This document shows, piece by piece, positions 28,247 through 37,253 of a DNA stretch of 64,000 nucleotides. Made by a program: the position numbers and the translations under genes. Within the stretch, counting starts at the first letter, position 1; each line of letters starts with the position of its first letter. The stretch is from Microlunatus capsulatus. GTDB lineage: Bacteria > Actinomycetota > Actinomycetes > Propionibacteriales > Propionibacteriaceae. The notes beneath the pieces are model-generated. The model saw only the letters and a list, made by a program, of their open reading frames with translations. It made no database searches and was not told the DNA's origin. Location of the stretch: the NCBI RefSeq assembly GCF_017876495.1, contig NZ_JAGIOB010000001.1, forward strand, positions 4,216,001-4,280,000. The letters run 5' to 3'.

Positions 28247-28605
28247 CTCACTCCCGAGGGTCGTCGCCCGGCGCGCCCCGGGCGGATGCCCGGCCGGTAC
28301 CCGGACCGACGTGGCGGAAACATCGTCCCCCGGGGAGGGTCGCAGGGGAAGGCGCGGGGGTCCCCGGGGCGCGTCGCGCCGGCTCCCGGAGCCGCCGGGG
28401 CACCCGCCTGAGCCGTCCCTGAGGTCCCGCTGGGCCGTCCTGAGGTGGCGCTGGGCCGGCGCCGGGGTGCCTGAGGAAGCCGGTGAACCCTGCAGCACTC
28501 CTGAGCGGGGCCCAGTCCGGAGCCCGGCTCCCGCCGAGGTCGGCGCCAGATCGTTGAGACATCGGGCCGAGGGGCCCGAGTCCCCCGAAAAAGCAGGAGA
28601 ACGAG
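28247..28605 (+). other. 359-nt GC-rich leader without a recognised gene
   Basis: The gap before the glycosyltransferase gene contains no convincing coding frame on either strand. It holds several CCTGAG repeats between about 28408 and 28505 and a 7-bp hairpin TCGGGCC/GGCCCGA (28562-28579) shortly before the AGGAGA ribosome site at 28594. I could not match it to a known riboswitch. A long structured 5' UTR or an unseen promoter region are both possible. Confidence 0.4.
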
Positions 28606-30099
28606 ATGACCACCTTCGACCTCGAGTCCACCTTCGCCGCCGACGCCCGCCCCGCCGATGCCCGCCCCGCCGATGCCCGCCCCGCCGACGCCGGCCTGGC
28701 CTCCTACGTCCGCCAGCTGCAGGCCGACGTCGAGTCGCTGCCGACCTACCGGCCCGTCGTCGCCGCGGTCATCCCGGCCTACAACGAGGGCGAGACCATC
28801 GTCGAGGTGCTGCGGTCGCTGCTCAAGCAGACCCGGCTGCCCGACGAGATCCACGTCATCGTCAACAACACCAAGGACGACACCTTCGAGAAGGCCGCCA
28901 AGTTCGCCGGCCCGCGCAGCTCCAAGCGCAAGGGCAAGGACGGCAGCAAGCAGCGCACCGAGGTCTACGTCCACGACATCGGCGCGAACCCCGACAAGAA
29001 GGTCGGCGCCCTGAACTACGGCTTCTCCCTCGTCGGCCACGCCGACTACCTGCTCGGCGTCGACGGGGACACCACCCTGGCGCCCGACGCGGTCGAGAAG
29101 CTGGAGTCCGAGATCGTCTCCGACACCCGCATCGGCGGCATCTCCGCCATCTACAGCATCGACGACACCGTGGTGAAGGGCCCGATCGCCCGGCTGCTCA
29201 TCGCCGGCCAGCGCGCCCAGTTCGCCGCCTTCAACATGCAGAACATGCTCCGCGGCCGCAACATGGCCGTCCTCGGCGGCCAGTGCTCGATCTTCTCGAT
29301 GCGGGCGCTCCGCGCCGTGATGGCCGAGAACCACCAGCAGACCCCGTGGGTCAACGACTCCGAGGTGGAGGACTCGCTGCTGAGCCTGCAGATCAAGTCC
29401 GCCGGCTACCTCACCAAGATCTCCGCCCAGGCCCGCGCCGACGTCGGCGGGATGACCACGGTCCGCTCGCTCGACGGCCAGCAGGTCAAGTGGAACTACG
29501 GGGCCATCGACCTCATGTGGCCGGGCCAGCGCGGCGACACGAAGGGCCAGCCGCTGCACCCGAACCTGCGCCTGCGCTGGGCCGAGAACTTCGGGATGCT
29601 CACCAACATCTTCACCCGCATCGCCTTCGTCCTGCTGCTGGCCGCGTCGCTCTCCATCGGCGCCTTCGTCTTCTCCCCGATCTGGCTCATCCCGCCGGCC
29701 GTCGCGATCCTGCTGAACGTCCGGATCGCCATGTCGATGAAGGGCCGGACCTGGCGCGACGTCGCCTTCGCCGCCGCCGGCCTCCCCGCCGAGCTCTACA
29801 TGTGGCTCCGCGCCGGCCACTTCCTGCGGGCCTGGGCCAAGTTCCTCTCCAAGGTCAAGGTCGACAACTGGGCCGAGCAGGCCAAGGCCGAGCGCGGCTC
29901 GGGCAACGCCTTCCTCACCCCGCTGATCATCCTGGGCATCTCCTTCCTCGTCCTCGGCTACACCTGGTTCCAGCTGCCGGTCCTCATCCAGTCCTCGATC
30001 CTCTGGCTCGGCTGGCCGGTCCTCTACGTCGTCACCATCGCCCAGACCGTCGTCATGGCCGGCAAGCTCTTCCGCCGCCAGCGTGGCTACAAGGTCTGA
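28606..30099 (+). CDS. Membrane family 2 glycosyltransferase
   Basis: A 497-residue processive-type GT2 (cellulose/hyaluronan synthase-like). The GT-A domain has VIPAYNEGETIVEVL near 55, the metal-binding GVDGDTT near 145 and the acceptor NDSEVEDSLLS near 250. A LRLRWAENF segment takes the place of the QxxRW motif. Two pairs of transmembrane helices follow, and the chain ends in a basic tail. It probably makes or extends a surface polysaccharide at the membrane. The N-terminus contains three exact tandem ADARP pentapeptides (28639-28683). The gene is alone, after a 359-nt leader and before a hairpin at 30149-30185. Confidence 0.85.
   Translation: MTTFDLESTFAADARPADARPADARPADAGLASYVRQLQADVESLPTYRPVVAAVIPAYNEGETIVEVLRSLLKQTRLPDEIHVIVNNTKDDTFEKAAKFAGPRSSKRKGKDGSKQRTEVYVHDIGANPDKKVGALNYGFSLVGHADYLLGVDGDTTLAPDAVEKLESEIVSDTRIGGISAIYSIDDTVVKGPIARLLIAGQRAQFAAFNMQNMLRGRNMAVLGGQCSIFSMRALRAVMAENHQQTPWVNDSEVEDSLLSLQIKSAGYLTKISAQARADVGGMTTVRSLDGQQVKWNYGAIDLMWPGQRGDTKGQPLHPNLRLRWAENFGMLTNIFTRIAFVLLLAASLSIGAFVFSPIWLIPPAVAILLNVRIAMSMKGRTWRDVAFAAAGLPAELYMWLRAGHFLRAWAKFLSKVKVDNWAEQAKAERGSGNAFLTPLIILGISFLVLGYTWFQLPVLIQSSILWLGWPVLYVVTIAQTVVMAGKLFRRQRGYKV
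28639..28698 (+). repeat. 15-bp tandem repeat inside the glycosyltransferase gene
   Basis: The unit GCCGATGCCCGCCCC (GAT or GAC) occurs three times in full, plus a partial fourth, encoding ADARP x3 then ADAG. Copy number could vary by slippage without shifting the frame. Confidence 0.85.
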
Positions 30100-30148
30100 G
30101 CCCCCGATCGGGAGCGGTCCTGACGTCGGGGGACACAGGACCTCTCTC

Positions 30149-30185
30149 CCGCACCCACCCCTCGGCCACCGGCCGGGGGGTGCGG
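30149..30185 (+). terminator. Hairpin terminator after the glycosyltransferase
   Basis: Outer arms CCGCACCC and GGGTGCGG enclose an inner CGGCC/GGCCG stem with an ACC loop. It lies 49 nt after the glycosyltransferase stop. Confidence 0.6.
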
Positions 30186-30267
30186 TGCTGTTCGCGGTCA
30201 GGTGCGGTCCGGGCAGTCTGCGGGCGAAACGCCTCCGCGGGCCCGCCTGCGCCGGTACGGTTCGGCC

Positions 30268-30780
30268 GTGCTGATCGCGATGGCGGGCCTGCCGGGGGCG
30301 GGCAAGAGCACGGTGGCCGACGCGCTCGGCCGCCGGACGGGCTGGCCCGTGCTGTCCGTCGACCCGGTCGAGGCGGCCCTGCTGGGCGCCGGCGTCACCT
30401 CCGACCAGCCCACCGGCCTGGCGGCCTACCTCGCCGTCGGCGCGCTGGCCGAGCACCTGCTCCGGCTGGGCCAGACCGTGGTGGTCGACGCGGTCAACGC
30501 CGCCCCGGAGGCCCGGGCGCAGTGGGAGGACCTCGCACGGCGGACCCGGACGCCGCTCTGCTTCGTCGAGGTCGTCTGCTCCGACGTCGACCTGCACCGG
30601 CAGCGGCTGACCGACCGCCGGCGCGACCTGGGTGACCTGCCCGAGCCCCGGTGGGACAGCCTGGACCAGCGGCGCGAGCAGCTGGCCGGCTGGTCGGGGC
30701 CTCGGCTGGTGCTCGACAGCGCCGGCGCCGTCGAGGAGCTCGTGGACGCCCTGGTCACCGAGCTCACCGGGACCGGCTGA
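30268..30780 (+). CDS. Small P-loop kinase, AAA_33 type
   Basis: A 170-residue P-loop protein. The Walker A motif GLPGAGKST is at residues 8-16, a lid/DxD region SVDPVEAALLG follows, and VVVDAVNAAPEARAQWEDLA matches the family Walker B segment. This resembles the AAA_33/zeta-toxin-like small kinases often annotated as kinases of unknown substrate. TACGGT ends 6 nt before the GTG start, so the message is probably leaderless. It is convergent with the HIT gene, 3 nt apart. Confidence 0.75.
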   Translation: MLIAMAGLPGAGKSTVADALGRRTGWPVLSVDPVEAALLGAGVTSDQPTGLAAYLAVGALAEHLLRLGQTVVVDAVNAAPEARAQWEDLARRTRTPLCFVEVVCSDVDLHRQRLTDRRRDLGDLPEPRWDSLDQRREQLAGWSGPRLVLDSAGAVEELVDALVTELTGTG

Positions 30781-30783
30781 GCC

Positions 30784-31200
30784 TCAGCCCTGCCGGGCGA
30801 GGCTCTCGCGCAGCAGCCGGCCGTAGGCGGCCTGCTCGCCCTCGGCGTAGCGCACCCGCGGCCAGAAGAAGCCCCGCAGGCCGTCGCCCTTGGTCCGCGG
30901 CACGACGTGCACGTGCAGGTGGGGGACGGACTGGCTGACGACGTTGTTGTTGGCCACGAAGGTGCCCTGGGCCCCCAGCGCGTCCCCGAGCGCGCGGGCC
31001 ACCCGCTGGGCCACGCCCAGCAGCGGCACCATCAGCGTCGGGGGCAGCTCCAGCAGGGTGTCGACGTGCTCCACCGGGCAGACGAGCACGTGGCCCTTGA
31101 AGACCGGGTGGTGGTCCAGGAAGGCGACGACGTCGTCGTCGCGGTGCACCACCTCCGCCTCGATCTCGCCGCGGACGACCTGGCAGACGACGTCGCTCAC
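30784..31200 (-). CDS. HIT family protein
   Basis: A 138-residue histidine-triad hydrolase/transferase with the motif HLHVHVV at 94-100 and the conserved FLDHHPVFKGHVLVCP segment. HIT proteins cleave nucleoside phosphoramidates or dinucleotides in the cytosol. It is divergent from the LexA-box gene, 73 nt between starts. No further specificity can be inferred. Confidence 0.92.
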   Translation of the reverse strand: MSDVVCQVVRGEIEAEVVHRDDDVVAFLDHHPVFKGHVLVCPVEHVDTLLELPPTLMVPLLGVAQRVARALGDALGAQGTFVANNNVVSQSVPHLHVHVVPRTKGDGLRGFFWPRVRYAEGEQAAYGRLLRESLARQG

Positions 31201-31240
31201 GGCCCGAGACTAGCCGTGGACGCCGACGGCCCGGGTGGCC

Positions 31241-31261
31241 TAGGATCGAACACATGTTCGA
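31241..31261 (+). promoter_or_regulatory. Promoter -10 overlapped by a perfect LexA (SOS) box
   Basis: TCGAACACATGTTCGA (31246-31261) matches the actinobacterial/Bacillus-type SOS box TCGAAC-N4-GTTCGA with both half-sites perfect. It overlaps the last base of a good -10, TAGGAT (31241-31246), which has a possible -35 TGGACG 18 nt upstream. LexA bound here would block transcription of the gene at 31274. Confidence 0.88.
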
Positions 31262-31273
31262 ATACGAGGACGC

Positions 31274-31642
31274 GTGACCGCCTTCCGCCCCCCGGGCTGG
31301 CCCGACAGCGTCCGGCCGCCGGGCGCGGAGGGCTGGGAGGAGGGCGCCGTCGCCTTCCTCTTCGACTGCTGCCCGGCCGACTTCCGGGCCTACCCCGTGC
31401 TGCGCCGGCACCCCCTGGTGCTGGCCCGCTTCGCCGCGCACTTCGTCGAGGGCCAGGTCCGGTCCTCGACGGAGGGGCTGGCGCAGATCCGGTCCGACCT
31501 GCAGGGCCAGGTGCCGGCCCCGGTCGTGGAGCAGGCCGCCCAGGCCTGGCTCGAGCAGGCCGCCCGGCTGGTCCGCACCAAGCGGGCGGTCGGGCTCCTC
31601 GACGACGCCCTGCACGGCCAGGTGCCGCACGCCCGGCTGTGA
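31274..31642 (+). CDS. Hypothetical protein with an SOS-controlled promoter
   Basis: A 122-residue, mainly helical protein that I do not recognise. It has no signal peptide or membrane helix. The N-terminal half contains FDCCPADFRAYPVLRRHPLVLARFAAHFVEGQV and the rest is an amphipathic helical region rich in Gln, Ala and Arg. GAGGA lies 4 nt before the GTG start. The perfect LexA box just upstream predicts induction by DNA damage; its role in the SOS response is not evident from the sequence. dxs follows 84 nt later with its own promoter. Confidence 0.7.
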   Translation: MTAFRPPGWPDSVRPPGAEGWEEGAVAFLFDCCPADFRAYPVLRRHPLVLARFAAHFVEGQVRSSTEGLAQIRSDLQGQVPAPVVEQAAQAWLEQAARLVRTKRAVGLLDDALHGQVPHARL

Positions 31643-31726
31643 CCACCCGGCGGGGCGACCCGGCTCACACCCCGCGGGCCCGCGCGCAGCCGGTCCGGGA
31701 GGGGGCGACGACGTAAACTCGGCCGC

Positions 31727-33661
31727 ATGTCACCCGCGTCCGGACTGCTGAGCACCCTTCACAGCCCCCAGGACCTGCGGGCCCTCGCGCCGGAGCAGCT
31801 GGACGCCCTGAGCGCCGAGATCCGCCGGTTCCTGGTCGAGAACGTCAGCCAGACCGGTGGCCACCTCGGGCCCAACCTCGGCGTGGTCGAGCTGACCATC
31901 GCCCTGCACCGGGTCTTCGAGTCTCCGCGCGACCCGGTCGTCTACGACACCGGCCACCAGAGCTACGTGCACAAGATCCTCACCGGCCGCCAGGAGCTGT
32001 TCCCGACGCTGCGCCAGCGGCACGGCCTCTCGGGCTACCCCAGCCGGGCCGAGTCCGAGCATGACTGGGTCGAGAACAGCCACGCCTCGACGGCGCTGTC
32101 CTACGCCGAGGGCCTGGCCAAGGCCAAGCGCCTGCAGGGGCTGCCCGGCACCGTCGTCGCCTTCGTCGGCGACGGCTCGCTGACCGGCGGGATGGCCTGG
32201 GAGGCGCTGAACAACATCGCCGCCTCCGACGACCTGCCGCTCGTGGTGCTGGTGAACGACAACGGCCGCTCCTACACCCCGACGGTCGGCGGGCTGGCCA
32301 AGCACCTGGCCGCGCTGCGCACCAACCCCCGCTACGAGCAGGTGCTCGACCTCGTCAAGCGCAACGTCAGCCGGGCGCCGCTGGTCGGCTCGGCGGCCTA
32401 CGACATCCTGCACGGCATCAAGAGCGGGCTGAAGGACGTGCTGGCGCCGCAGGGGATGTTCTCCGACCTCGGCCTCAAGTACGTCGGCCCCATCGACGGC
32501 CACGACACCGCGGCGGTCGAGAAGGCCCTGCAGCACGCCCGGCAGTACGGCGGCCCGGTCCTGGTCCACGCGCTCACGCACAAGGGCCGCGGCTACGCGG
32601 CCGCGGAGATGCACGAGGAGGACCACTTCCACGCCGTCGGCAAGATCAACGCCACCACCGGCGAGGCCCTGGTCGCCGCGACCGGGCAGACCTGGACCGA
32701 CATCTTCTCCACCGAGCTGGTCGAGCTGGGCCGGCAGCACGAGAACCTCGTCGCCATCACCGCGGCCATGACCTATCCGACGGGCCTGCACCGGTTCGAG
32801 GCGGCGTTCCCCGAGCGGACCTTCGACGTCGGCATCGCCGAGCAGCACGCCGTCACCTCCGCCGCCGGGATGGCGATGGGCGGCCTGCACCCCGTCGTCG
32901 CGCTCTACGCCACGTTCCTCAACCGCGCCTTCGACCAGGTGCTGCTGGACGTCGCCCTGCACCGCTGCGGGGTCACGTTCGTGCTGGACCGGGCCGGCGT
33001 CACCGGCAACGACGGCGCCAGCCACAACGGCATGTGGGACATGTCCCTGCTGCAGCTGGTGCCCGGCCTGCACCTGGCCGCCCCGCGCGACGCCACCCGG
33101 CTCCGCGAGGCGCTGGCCGTGGCCGTCGGGATCGACGACGCGCCCAGCGTCGTCCGCTACTCCAAGGACGCCGTGCCGGCCGACGTCGACGCCGTCGAGA
33201 CCCTGGACGGGGTCGACGTGCTGGTCCGGACCGAGCAGCCGCGGGTGCTCGTCGTCGGCATCGGCCAGATGGTCGGCACCGCGGTGGCCGTCGGCCAGCG
33301 GCTCTCCGACCAGGGCATCGGCGTCACCGTCGTCGACCCGGTCTGGGTGCTGCCCGTGAACCCCGCGCTCGTCACCCTGGCCGCCCAGCACGAGCTGGTC
33401 GTCACCGTGGAGGACAACGGCGTCGTCGGCGGCTGCGGCGCCCGGCTGGCCCAGGCCCTGCGCGCCGCCGACGTGGCCACCCCGCTGCGCGAGTTCGGCA
33501 TCGCCCAGGAGTTCCTCGAGCACGGCAGCCGCGCCGAGCTGCTGGAGGAGCTGGGGCTGACGCCGCAGGCCATCGCCCGGTACGCGGTCGAGGCCGTGCT
33601 CAGCCACGAGCCGCAGCCCAGCAACGCCGTCGGCGACATCGCCAACGCCCCGCGGGAGTGA
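31727..33661 (+). CDS. dxs: 1-deoxy-D-xylulose-5-phosphate synthase
   Basis: A 644-residue thiamine-diphosphate enzyme that condenses pyruvate and glyceraldehyde 3-phosphate at the start of the MEP isoprenoid pathway. The ThDP/metal motif is GDGSLTGG with [24 protein letters not shown] near residue 80 and the pyrimidine-domain [15 protein letters not shown] are conserved. TAAACT at 31714-31719 stands 7 nt before the ATG, so the transcript is likely leaderless. The stop overlaps the next GTG (GTGA). Confidence 0.95.
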   Translation: MSPASGLLSTLHSPQDLRALAPEQLDALSAEIRRFLVENVSQTGGHLGPNLGVVELTIALHRVFESPRDPVVYDTGHQSYVHKILTGRQELFPTLRQRHGLSGYPSRAESEHDWVENSHASTALSYAEGLAKAKRLQGLPGTVVAFVGDGSLTGGMAWEALNNIAASDDLPLVVLVNDNGRSYTPTVGGLAKHLAALRTNPRYEQVLDLVKRNVSRAPLVGSAAYDILHGIKSGLKDVLAPQGMFSDLGLKYVGPIDGHDTAAVEKALQHARQYGGPVLVHALTHKGRGYAAAEMHEEDHFHAVGKINATTGEALVAATGQTWTDIFSTELVELGRQHENLVAITAAMTYPTGLHRFEAAFPERTFDVGIAEQHAVTSAAGMAMGGLHPVVALYATFLNRAFDQVLLDVALHRCGVTFVLDRAGVTGNDGASHNGMWDMSLLQLVPGLHLAAPRDATRLREALAVAVGIDDAPSVVRYSKDAVPADVDAVETLDGVDVLVRTEQPRVLVVGIGQMVGTAVAVGQRLSDQGIGVTVVDPVWVLPVNPALVTLAAQHELVVTVEDNGVVGGCGARLAQALRAADVATPLREFGIAQEFLEHGSRAELLEELGLTPQAIARYAVEAVLSHEPQPSNAVGDIANAPRE

Positions 33662-34410
33662 TCACCCTCCCGGCCTGGGCCGAGCCGGAGCCGCTGCTGG
33701 GTGCGGGGGCCCCGCTGCCGGGCCGGGCGGTCCTCGACCAGGCCTGGACCGACCTGACCTTCCTGCACTGGCGCGTCGACCCGGCGCGGGTCGCGCCGCT
33801 GCTGCCGGCCGGCACCCGCCCCGACCTGCACGACGGCGCCACCTGGGTGGGGCTGATCCCGTTCCGGATGCGCGGCGCCGGCTTCGGCACCGGCCACCCG
33901 CTGCCGTGGCTGGGCACCTTCGCCGAGACCAACGTGCGCTTCTACGCCGTCGACGCCCGCGGGCGTCGCGGCGTCGTCTTCGGCTCCCTCGAGTGCGAGC
34001 GGCTCGCCTTCGTGCTGGGCTCGCGGGTGGCGCTGAACCTGCCCTACACCTGGTCCCGGATGCGCGTGCGCCAGCGGACCGACGTGCTGACCTACACCAG
34101 CCGGCGGCGCTGGCCGGGTCCGCGCGGGGCGGCCAGCCGCGTCGTCGTCCGGGTCGGCTCGGAGGTCGTCCGCGACGACCCGCTGGCCGACTTCCTCACC
34201 GCGCGCTGGGCCCTGCACACCCGGGCCTGGGGCGCCACCCGCTACCTGCCCAACACCCATCCGCGCTGGCCGCTGCAGCGGGCGGAGCTGCTGGAGCTCG
34301 ACGACGACCTGCTGGCCGCCGCCGGGCTGCCGGGGCTGGCGTCGACCCCACCCGACTCGGTGATGTTCTCCCGCGGTGTCCGCACCCAGTTCGGCCTCCC
34401 GCTGCCCTGA
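33658..34410 (+). CDS. DUF2071 family protein (YqjF-like)
   Basis: A 250-residue cytosolic protein of the DUF2071/acetoacetate-decarboxylase-like fold. Family segments are [27 protein letters not shown] near the start, [11 protein letters not shown] and the [12 protein letters not shown] segment; SVMFSRGV closes the domain. Function is unknown. The GTG start overlaps the dxs stop, implying co-translation, although no biochemical link with isoprenoid synthesis is known to me. Confidence 0.82.
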   Translation: MITLPAWAEPEPLLGAGAPLPGRAVLDQAWTDLTFLHWRVDPARVAPLLPAGTRPDLHDGATWVGLIPFRMRGAGFGTGHPLPWLGTFAETNVRFYAVDARGRRGVVFGSLECERLAFVLGSRVALNLPYTWSRMRVRQRTDVLTYTSRRRWPGPRGAASRVVVRVGSEVVRDDPLADFLTARWALHTRAWGATRYLPNTHPRWPLQRAELLELDDDLLAAAGLPGLASTPPDSVMFSRGVRTQFGLPLP

Positions 34411-34433
34411 GCGCCCCGGTCTACGCTGAGCGC

Positions 34434-34916
34434 GTGCCGACCCTCTCCGACTTCACCGCCCGCTCCCTCGCCGGGACCGAGGTGCCCCTCGCCGACTACA
34501 CCGGCCGCCTGGTGCTCGTGGTCAACACGGCCTCGAAGTGCGGGCTCACGCCGCAGTACGCCGGCCTGGAGGAGCTGTGGTCGCGCTACGGCGCGGACGG
34601 CCTGGTGGTGCTGGGCTTCCCGTGCGACCAGTTCGGCCACCAGGAGCCCGGCGACGAGGCCGAGATCGCCGAGTTCTGCGAGCTCAACTACGGCGTGACC
34701 TTCCCGCTGTTCAGCAAGGTCGAGGTCAACGGCGACGACGCCCACCCGCTGTTCCGGTGGCTGCGCGCCGAGCGGCCGGCCGCGTCGGGCGAGGCCATCG
34801 AGTGGAACTTCACGAAGTTCCTCCTCGACCGCGACGGCCGTCCCGTGCGCCGCTACGACCCGGGCACCACCCCGGCCGAGATCGCCGGCGACCTCGAGGC
34901 CGCCCTCGCCGCCTGA
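34434..34916 (+). CDS. Glutathione peroxidase family thiol peroxidase
   Basis: A 160-residue thioredoxin-fold peroxidase. The catalytic Cys is in NTASKCGLT (Cys36), with the family FPCDQFG segment (a candidate resolving Cys) and the WNFTKFL tetrad Trp/Asn. It uses cysteine, not selenocysteine. In an organism without glutathione it would draw electrons from thioredoxin or mycoredoxin (inference). TACGCT at 34422-34427 stands 6 nt before the GTG, pointing to a leaderless transcript. Confidence 0.92.
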   Translation: MPTLSDFTARSLAGTEVPLADYTGRLVLVVNTASKCGLTPQYAGLEELWSRYGADGLVVLGFPCDQFGHQEPGDEAEIAEFCELNYGVTFPLFSKVEVNGDDAHPLFRWLRAERPAASGEAIEWNFTKFLLDRDGRPVRRYDPGTTPAEIAGDLEAALAA

Positions 34917-34929
34917 CCCCCGCTCCCCG

Positions 34930-35066
34930 GAGCTCGTCGAAGGGCCGGGGACCTCCGCTCCCTGAGCCTGTCGAAGGGCCGGGGGACCTCCGCTCCCTGA
35001 GCCAGTCGAAGGGCCCGGGCGACCGCCGCTCCCTGAGCCTGTCGAAGGGCCTTCGACAGGCTCAGG
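34930..35066. repeat. Cluster of REP-like elements
   Basis: One full palindrome (35032-35066: CCTGAGCCTGTCGAAGG, one G, then the exact inverse) is preceded by two half copies at 34960-34980 and 34995-35015, and by a degenerate one near 34931-34946. The half copies are spaced about 35 nt apart in direct orientation with a common ACC(T/G)CCGCT linker, so the block looks like an expanding array. It lies between convergent genes. Confidence 0.85.
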
Positions 35067-35105
35067 CAGCTGGAGGCGGCTCAGGCGGCGGGGCCTCCGA
35101 CGAGC

Positions 35106-37253
35106 TCAGGCAGCGGGGACCGCCGGGGCCTCGGCCACCGAGGCGACGCCGGGCGGCAGGAACCGCCGGCCGAGGACCCGTTCGGAGACGCCCTCGCGGT
35201 CCAGGTAGGGCGTGATGCCGCCCAGGTGGAAGGGCCAGCCGGCCCCCAGCACCAGGCAGAGGTCGACGTCCATCGGCGCGGCGACGACGCCCTCGGCCAG
35301 CATCAGCCCGATCTCCTGCGCCAGGGCGTCCTGCGCGCGGCGCAGCACCTCCTCGCGGCTGCTGGGCGCGTCGCCCAGCGTGAGCAGCGCGGCCGTCTCG
35401 TCGCTGACGTAGGGCCTCCCCTCGGCCGTCCAGTCGTAGACGCCCGGCCGTCCCGCCTCGACCAGGGCCCGCAGGTTGGGCGACACCGGGAACCGGTCGC
35501 CGAAGGCCGCGTGCAGGGACTCCCCGACGTGCAGGGCGATGGCCGGTCCGACCAGCTGCAGCAGGGCCATCGGCGACATGGGCAGCCCGAGCGGGCGCAG
35601 CGCGCGGTCGGCCTCGGTGACGGGGGTGCCCTCGTCGACGGCCTGGAACAGCACGCTGGTCAGCCGGGTGAGCAGCCGGTTGACGACGAAGGCGGGCGCG
35701 TCGGCCACCAGCACGGCGTTTTTGCGCAGGTCCTTGGCCACCCGCAGCGCCGTCGCCACGGTCGCGTCGTCGGTCCGCTCGGCCCGCACGACCTCGAGCA
35801 GCGGCAGCACGGCGACCGGGTTGAAGAAGTGGAACCCAACCACGCGCTCCGGGTGCTCCAGCTCAGCCGCCATCGCCCCGACCGACAGCGAGGAGGTGTT
35901 GGTGGCCAGCACGCAGGTCGGGGCGACGTGGCGCTCCAGCCGGCCGAAGACCTCCTGCTTGGTCGCCAGGTCCTCGAACACGGCCTCGACGACCAGGTCG
36001 CAGTCGGCGTAGTCGGCGAGGTCGGTCGTCCCGGACAGCAGCGCGCGCAGCCGGTTGGCGCCGTCGGGGGAGAGCCGGCGCTTCGCCTGCAGGGTGTCGA
36101 TCTCCCCGCGGATCCGCTCCAGGCCCCGCTCGACGCGGCCGGCGTCGAGGTCGGAGATGACCACGGGCACCTGCAGCCGGCGCAGGAACAGCAGCGCGAG
36201 CTGGCTGGCCATCAGGCCGGCGCCGACGACGCCGACCTTGCCGACCGGCCGGGCGAGCGCCGCGTCGGGGGCCCCGGCGGGCTTGCGCGCCCGCTTCTGC
36301 ACGAGGTCGAAGGCGTAGAGGCCGGCGCGCAGCTCCGGGCTCATCAGCAGGTCGGCCAGGGCCTCGTCCTCGGCCGCGAAGGCGGCCGAGCGCTCGGCCG
36401 TCCGGGCCGCGGCGATCAGCTCCAGCGCCCGGTAGGGCCCGGGCGCGGCGCCGGCGACCTTGGCGTCGGCGACGGCACGGCCGCGGGCGACGGCGGCGTC
36501 CCAGGCCTCGCCGCGGTCGACCTCCGGCCGCTCGACGGCGACCGTCCCGGCCAGCACGCGGCCGGCCCAGTCGAGCGAGCGCTCGAGGAAGTCGGCGCCC
36601 TCGAACAGCACGTCGGCGATGCCCAGCTCGGCCGCCTGCACGCCCGTGAGCATCTTGTTCTGGTTCAGCGCGTTCTCGACGACCACCTGGACGGCGCGCT
36701 CGGCGCCGACGAGGTTCGGCAGCAGGTAGGCCCCGCCCCAGCCGGGGAACATGCCGAGGAAGCACTCCGGCAGCCCGATGCCGGCCGCGGACGCCGAGAC
36801 GCTGCGGAAGTCGCAGTGCAGGGCCAGCTCCAGCCCGCCGCCGAGGGCCAGGCCGTTGACGAAGGCGAAGGTCGGCTTGGGCGCGCGGTGCAGCTGGTCG
36901 AAGACCGCGTGCCCGATCCGGGCGATGGCCAGGGCCTGCTCGCGCCGGGTGAGGGCGGGCAGGGCGCTGAGGTCGGCGCCGGCGGCCAGGATGAAGGGCT
37001 TGCCGGTGACGGCGATGGCCGCGACGTCCTCGCGGGCGGCGGCGGCCTCGACCGCGGCTGACAGCTCGGCCAGCCCGCGCGGGCCGAAGGTGTTCGGCCG
37101 GGTGTGGTCCTGGCCGTTGTCCAGGGTGATCAGCACCAGGGTCCGGCCGTCGTGGGGGAGCACGACGTCGCGGCTCAGCGCGCGGGTGACCACCTCCCGC
37201 GGGGTGACGGCCGAGGCCTCCTCGACCAGCCGCTGCAGCTCGCTCGCCTCCAT
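35106..37253 (-). CDS. fadB: Multifunctional fatty-acid oxidation enzyme (enoyl-CoA hydratase / 3-hydroxyacyl-CoA dehydrogenase)
   Basis: A 715-residue fused enzyme. The N-terminal crotonase domain shows the oxyanion segments GKPFILAAGADLSAL and GLALGGGLELALHCD and the catalytic-Glu region LPECFLGMFPGWGG (up to about residue 220). The dehydrogenase domain begins near 320 with the NAD loop VGAGLMASQLALLF and contains NTSSLSV and HFFNPVAVLPLLEVV with its catalytic His. It performs the hydration and dehydrogenation steps of beta-oxidation. The ATG overlaps the thiolase stop (TGATG) and GGAGG precedes it, so both subunits come from one message. Confidence 0.93.
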   Translation of the reverse strand: MEASELQRLVEEASAVTPREVVTRALSRDVVLPHDGRTLVLITLDNGQDHTRPNTFGPRGLAELSAAVEAAAAREDVAAIAVTGKPFILAAGADLSALPALTRREQALAIARIGHAVFDQLHRAPKPTFAFVNGLALGGGLELALHCDFRSVSASAAGIGLPECFLGMFPGWGGAYLLPNLVGAERAVQVVVENALNQNKMLTGVQAAELGIADVLFEGADFLERSLDWAGRVLAGTVAVERPEVDRGEAWDAAVARGRAVADAKVAGAAPGPYRALELIAAARTAERSAAFAAEDEALADLLMSPELRAGLYAFDLVQKRARKPAGAPDAALARPVGKVGVVGAGLMASQLALLFLRRLQVPVVISDLDAGRVERGLERIRGEIDTLQAKRRLSPDGANRLRALLSGTTDLADYADCDLVVEAVFEDLATKQEVFGRLERHVAPTCVLATNTSSLSVGAMAAELEHPERVVGFHFFNPVAVLPLLEVVRAERTDDATVATALRVAKDLRKNAVLVADAPAFVVNRLLTRLTSVLFQAVDEGTPVTEADRALRPLGLPMSPMALLQLVGPAIALHVGESLHAAFGDRFPVSPNLRALVEAGRPGVYDWTAEGRPYVSDETAALLTLGDAPSSREEVLRRAQDALAQEIGLMLAEGVVAAPMDVDLCLVLGAGWPFHLGGITPYLDREGVSERVLGRRFLPPGVASVAEAPAVPAA

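Noticed and set aside
28480-28560. Possible cobalamin or c-di-AMP riboswitch, because of a GAGGAAGCCGGTGAA stretch.
   Set aside because: The other conserved boxes of those riboswitches are missing, and the downstream gene does not fit.
31261-31262. GTTCGAA resembling a tRNA T-loop.
   Set aside because: It is the right half of the LexA box; no acceptor or anticodon stem is present.
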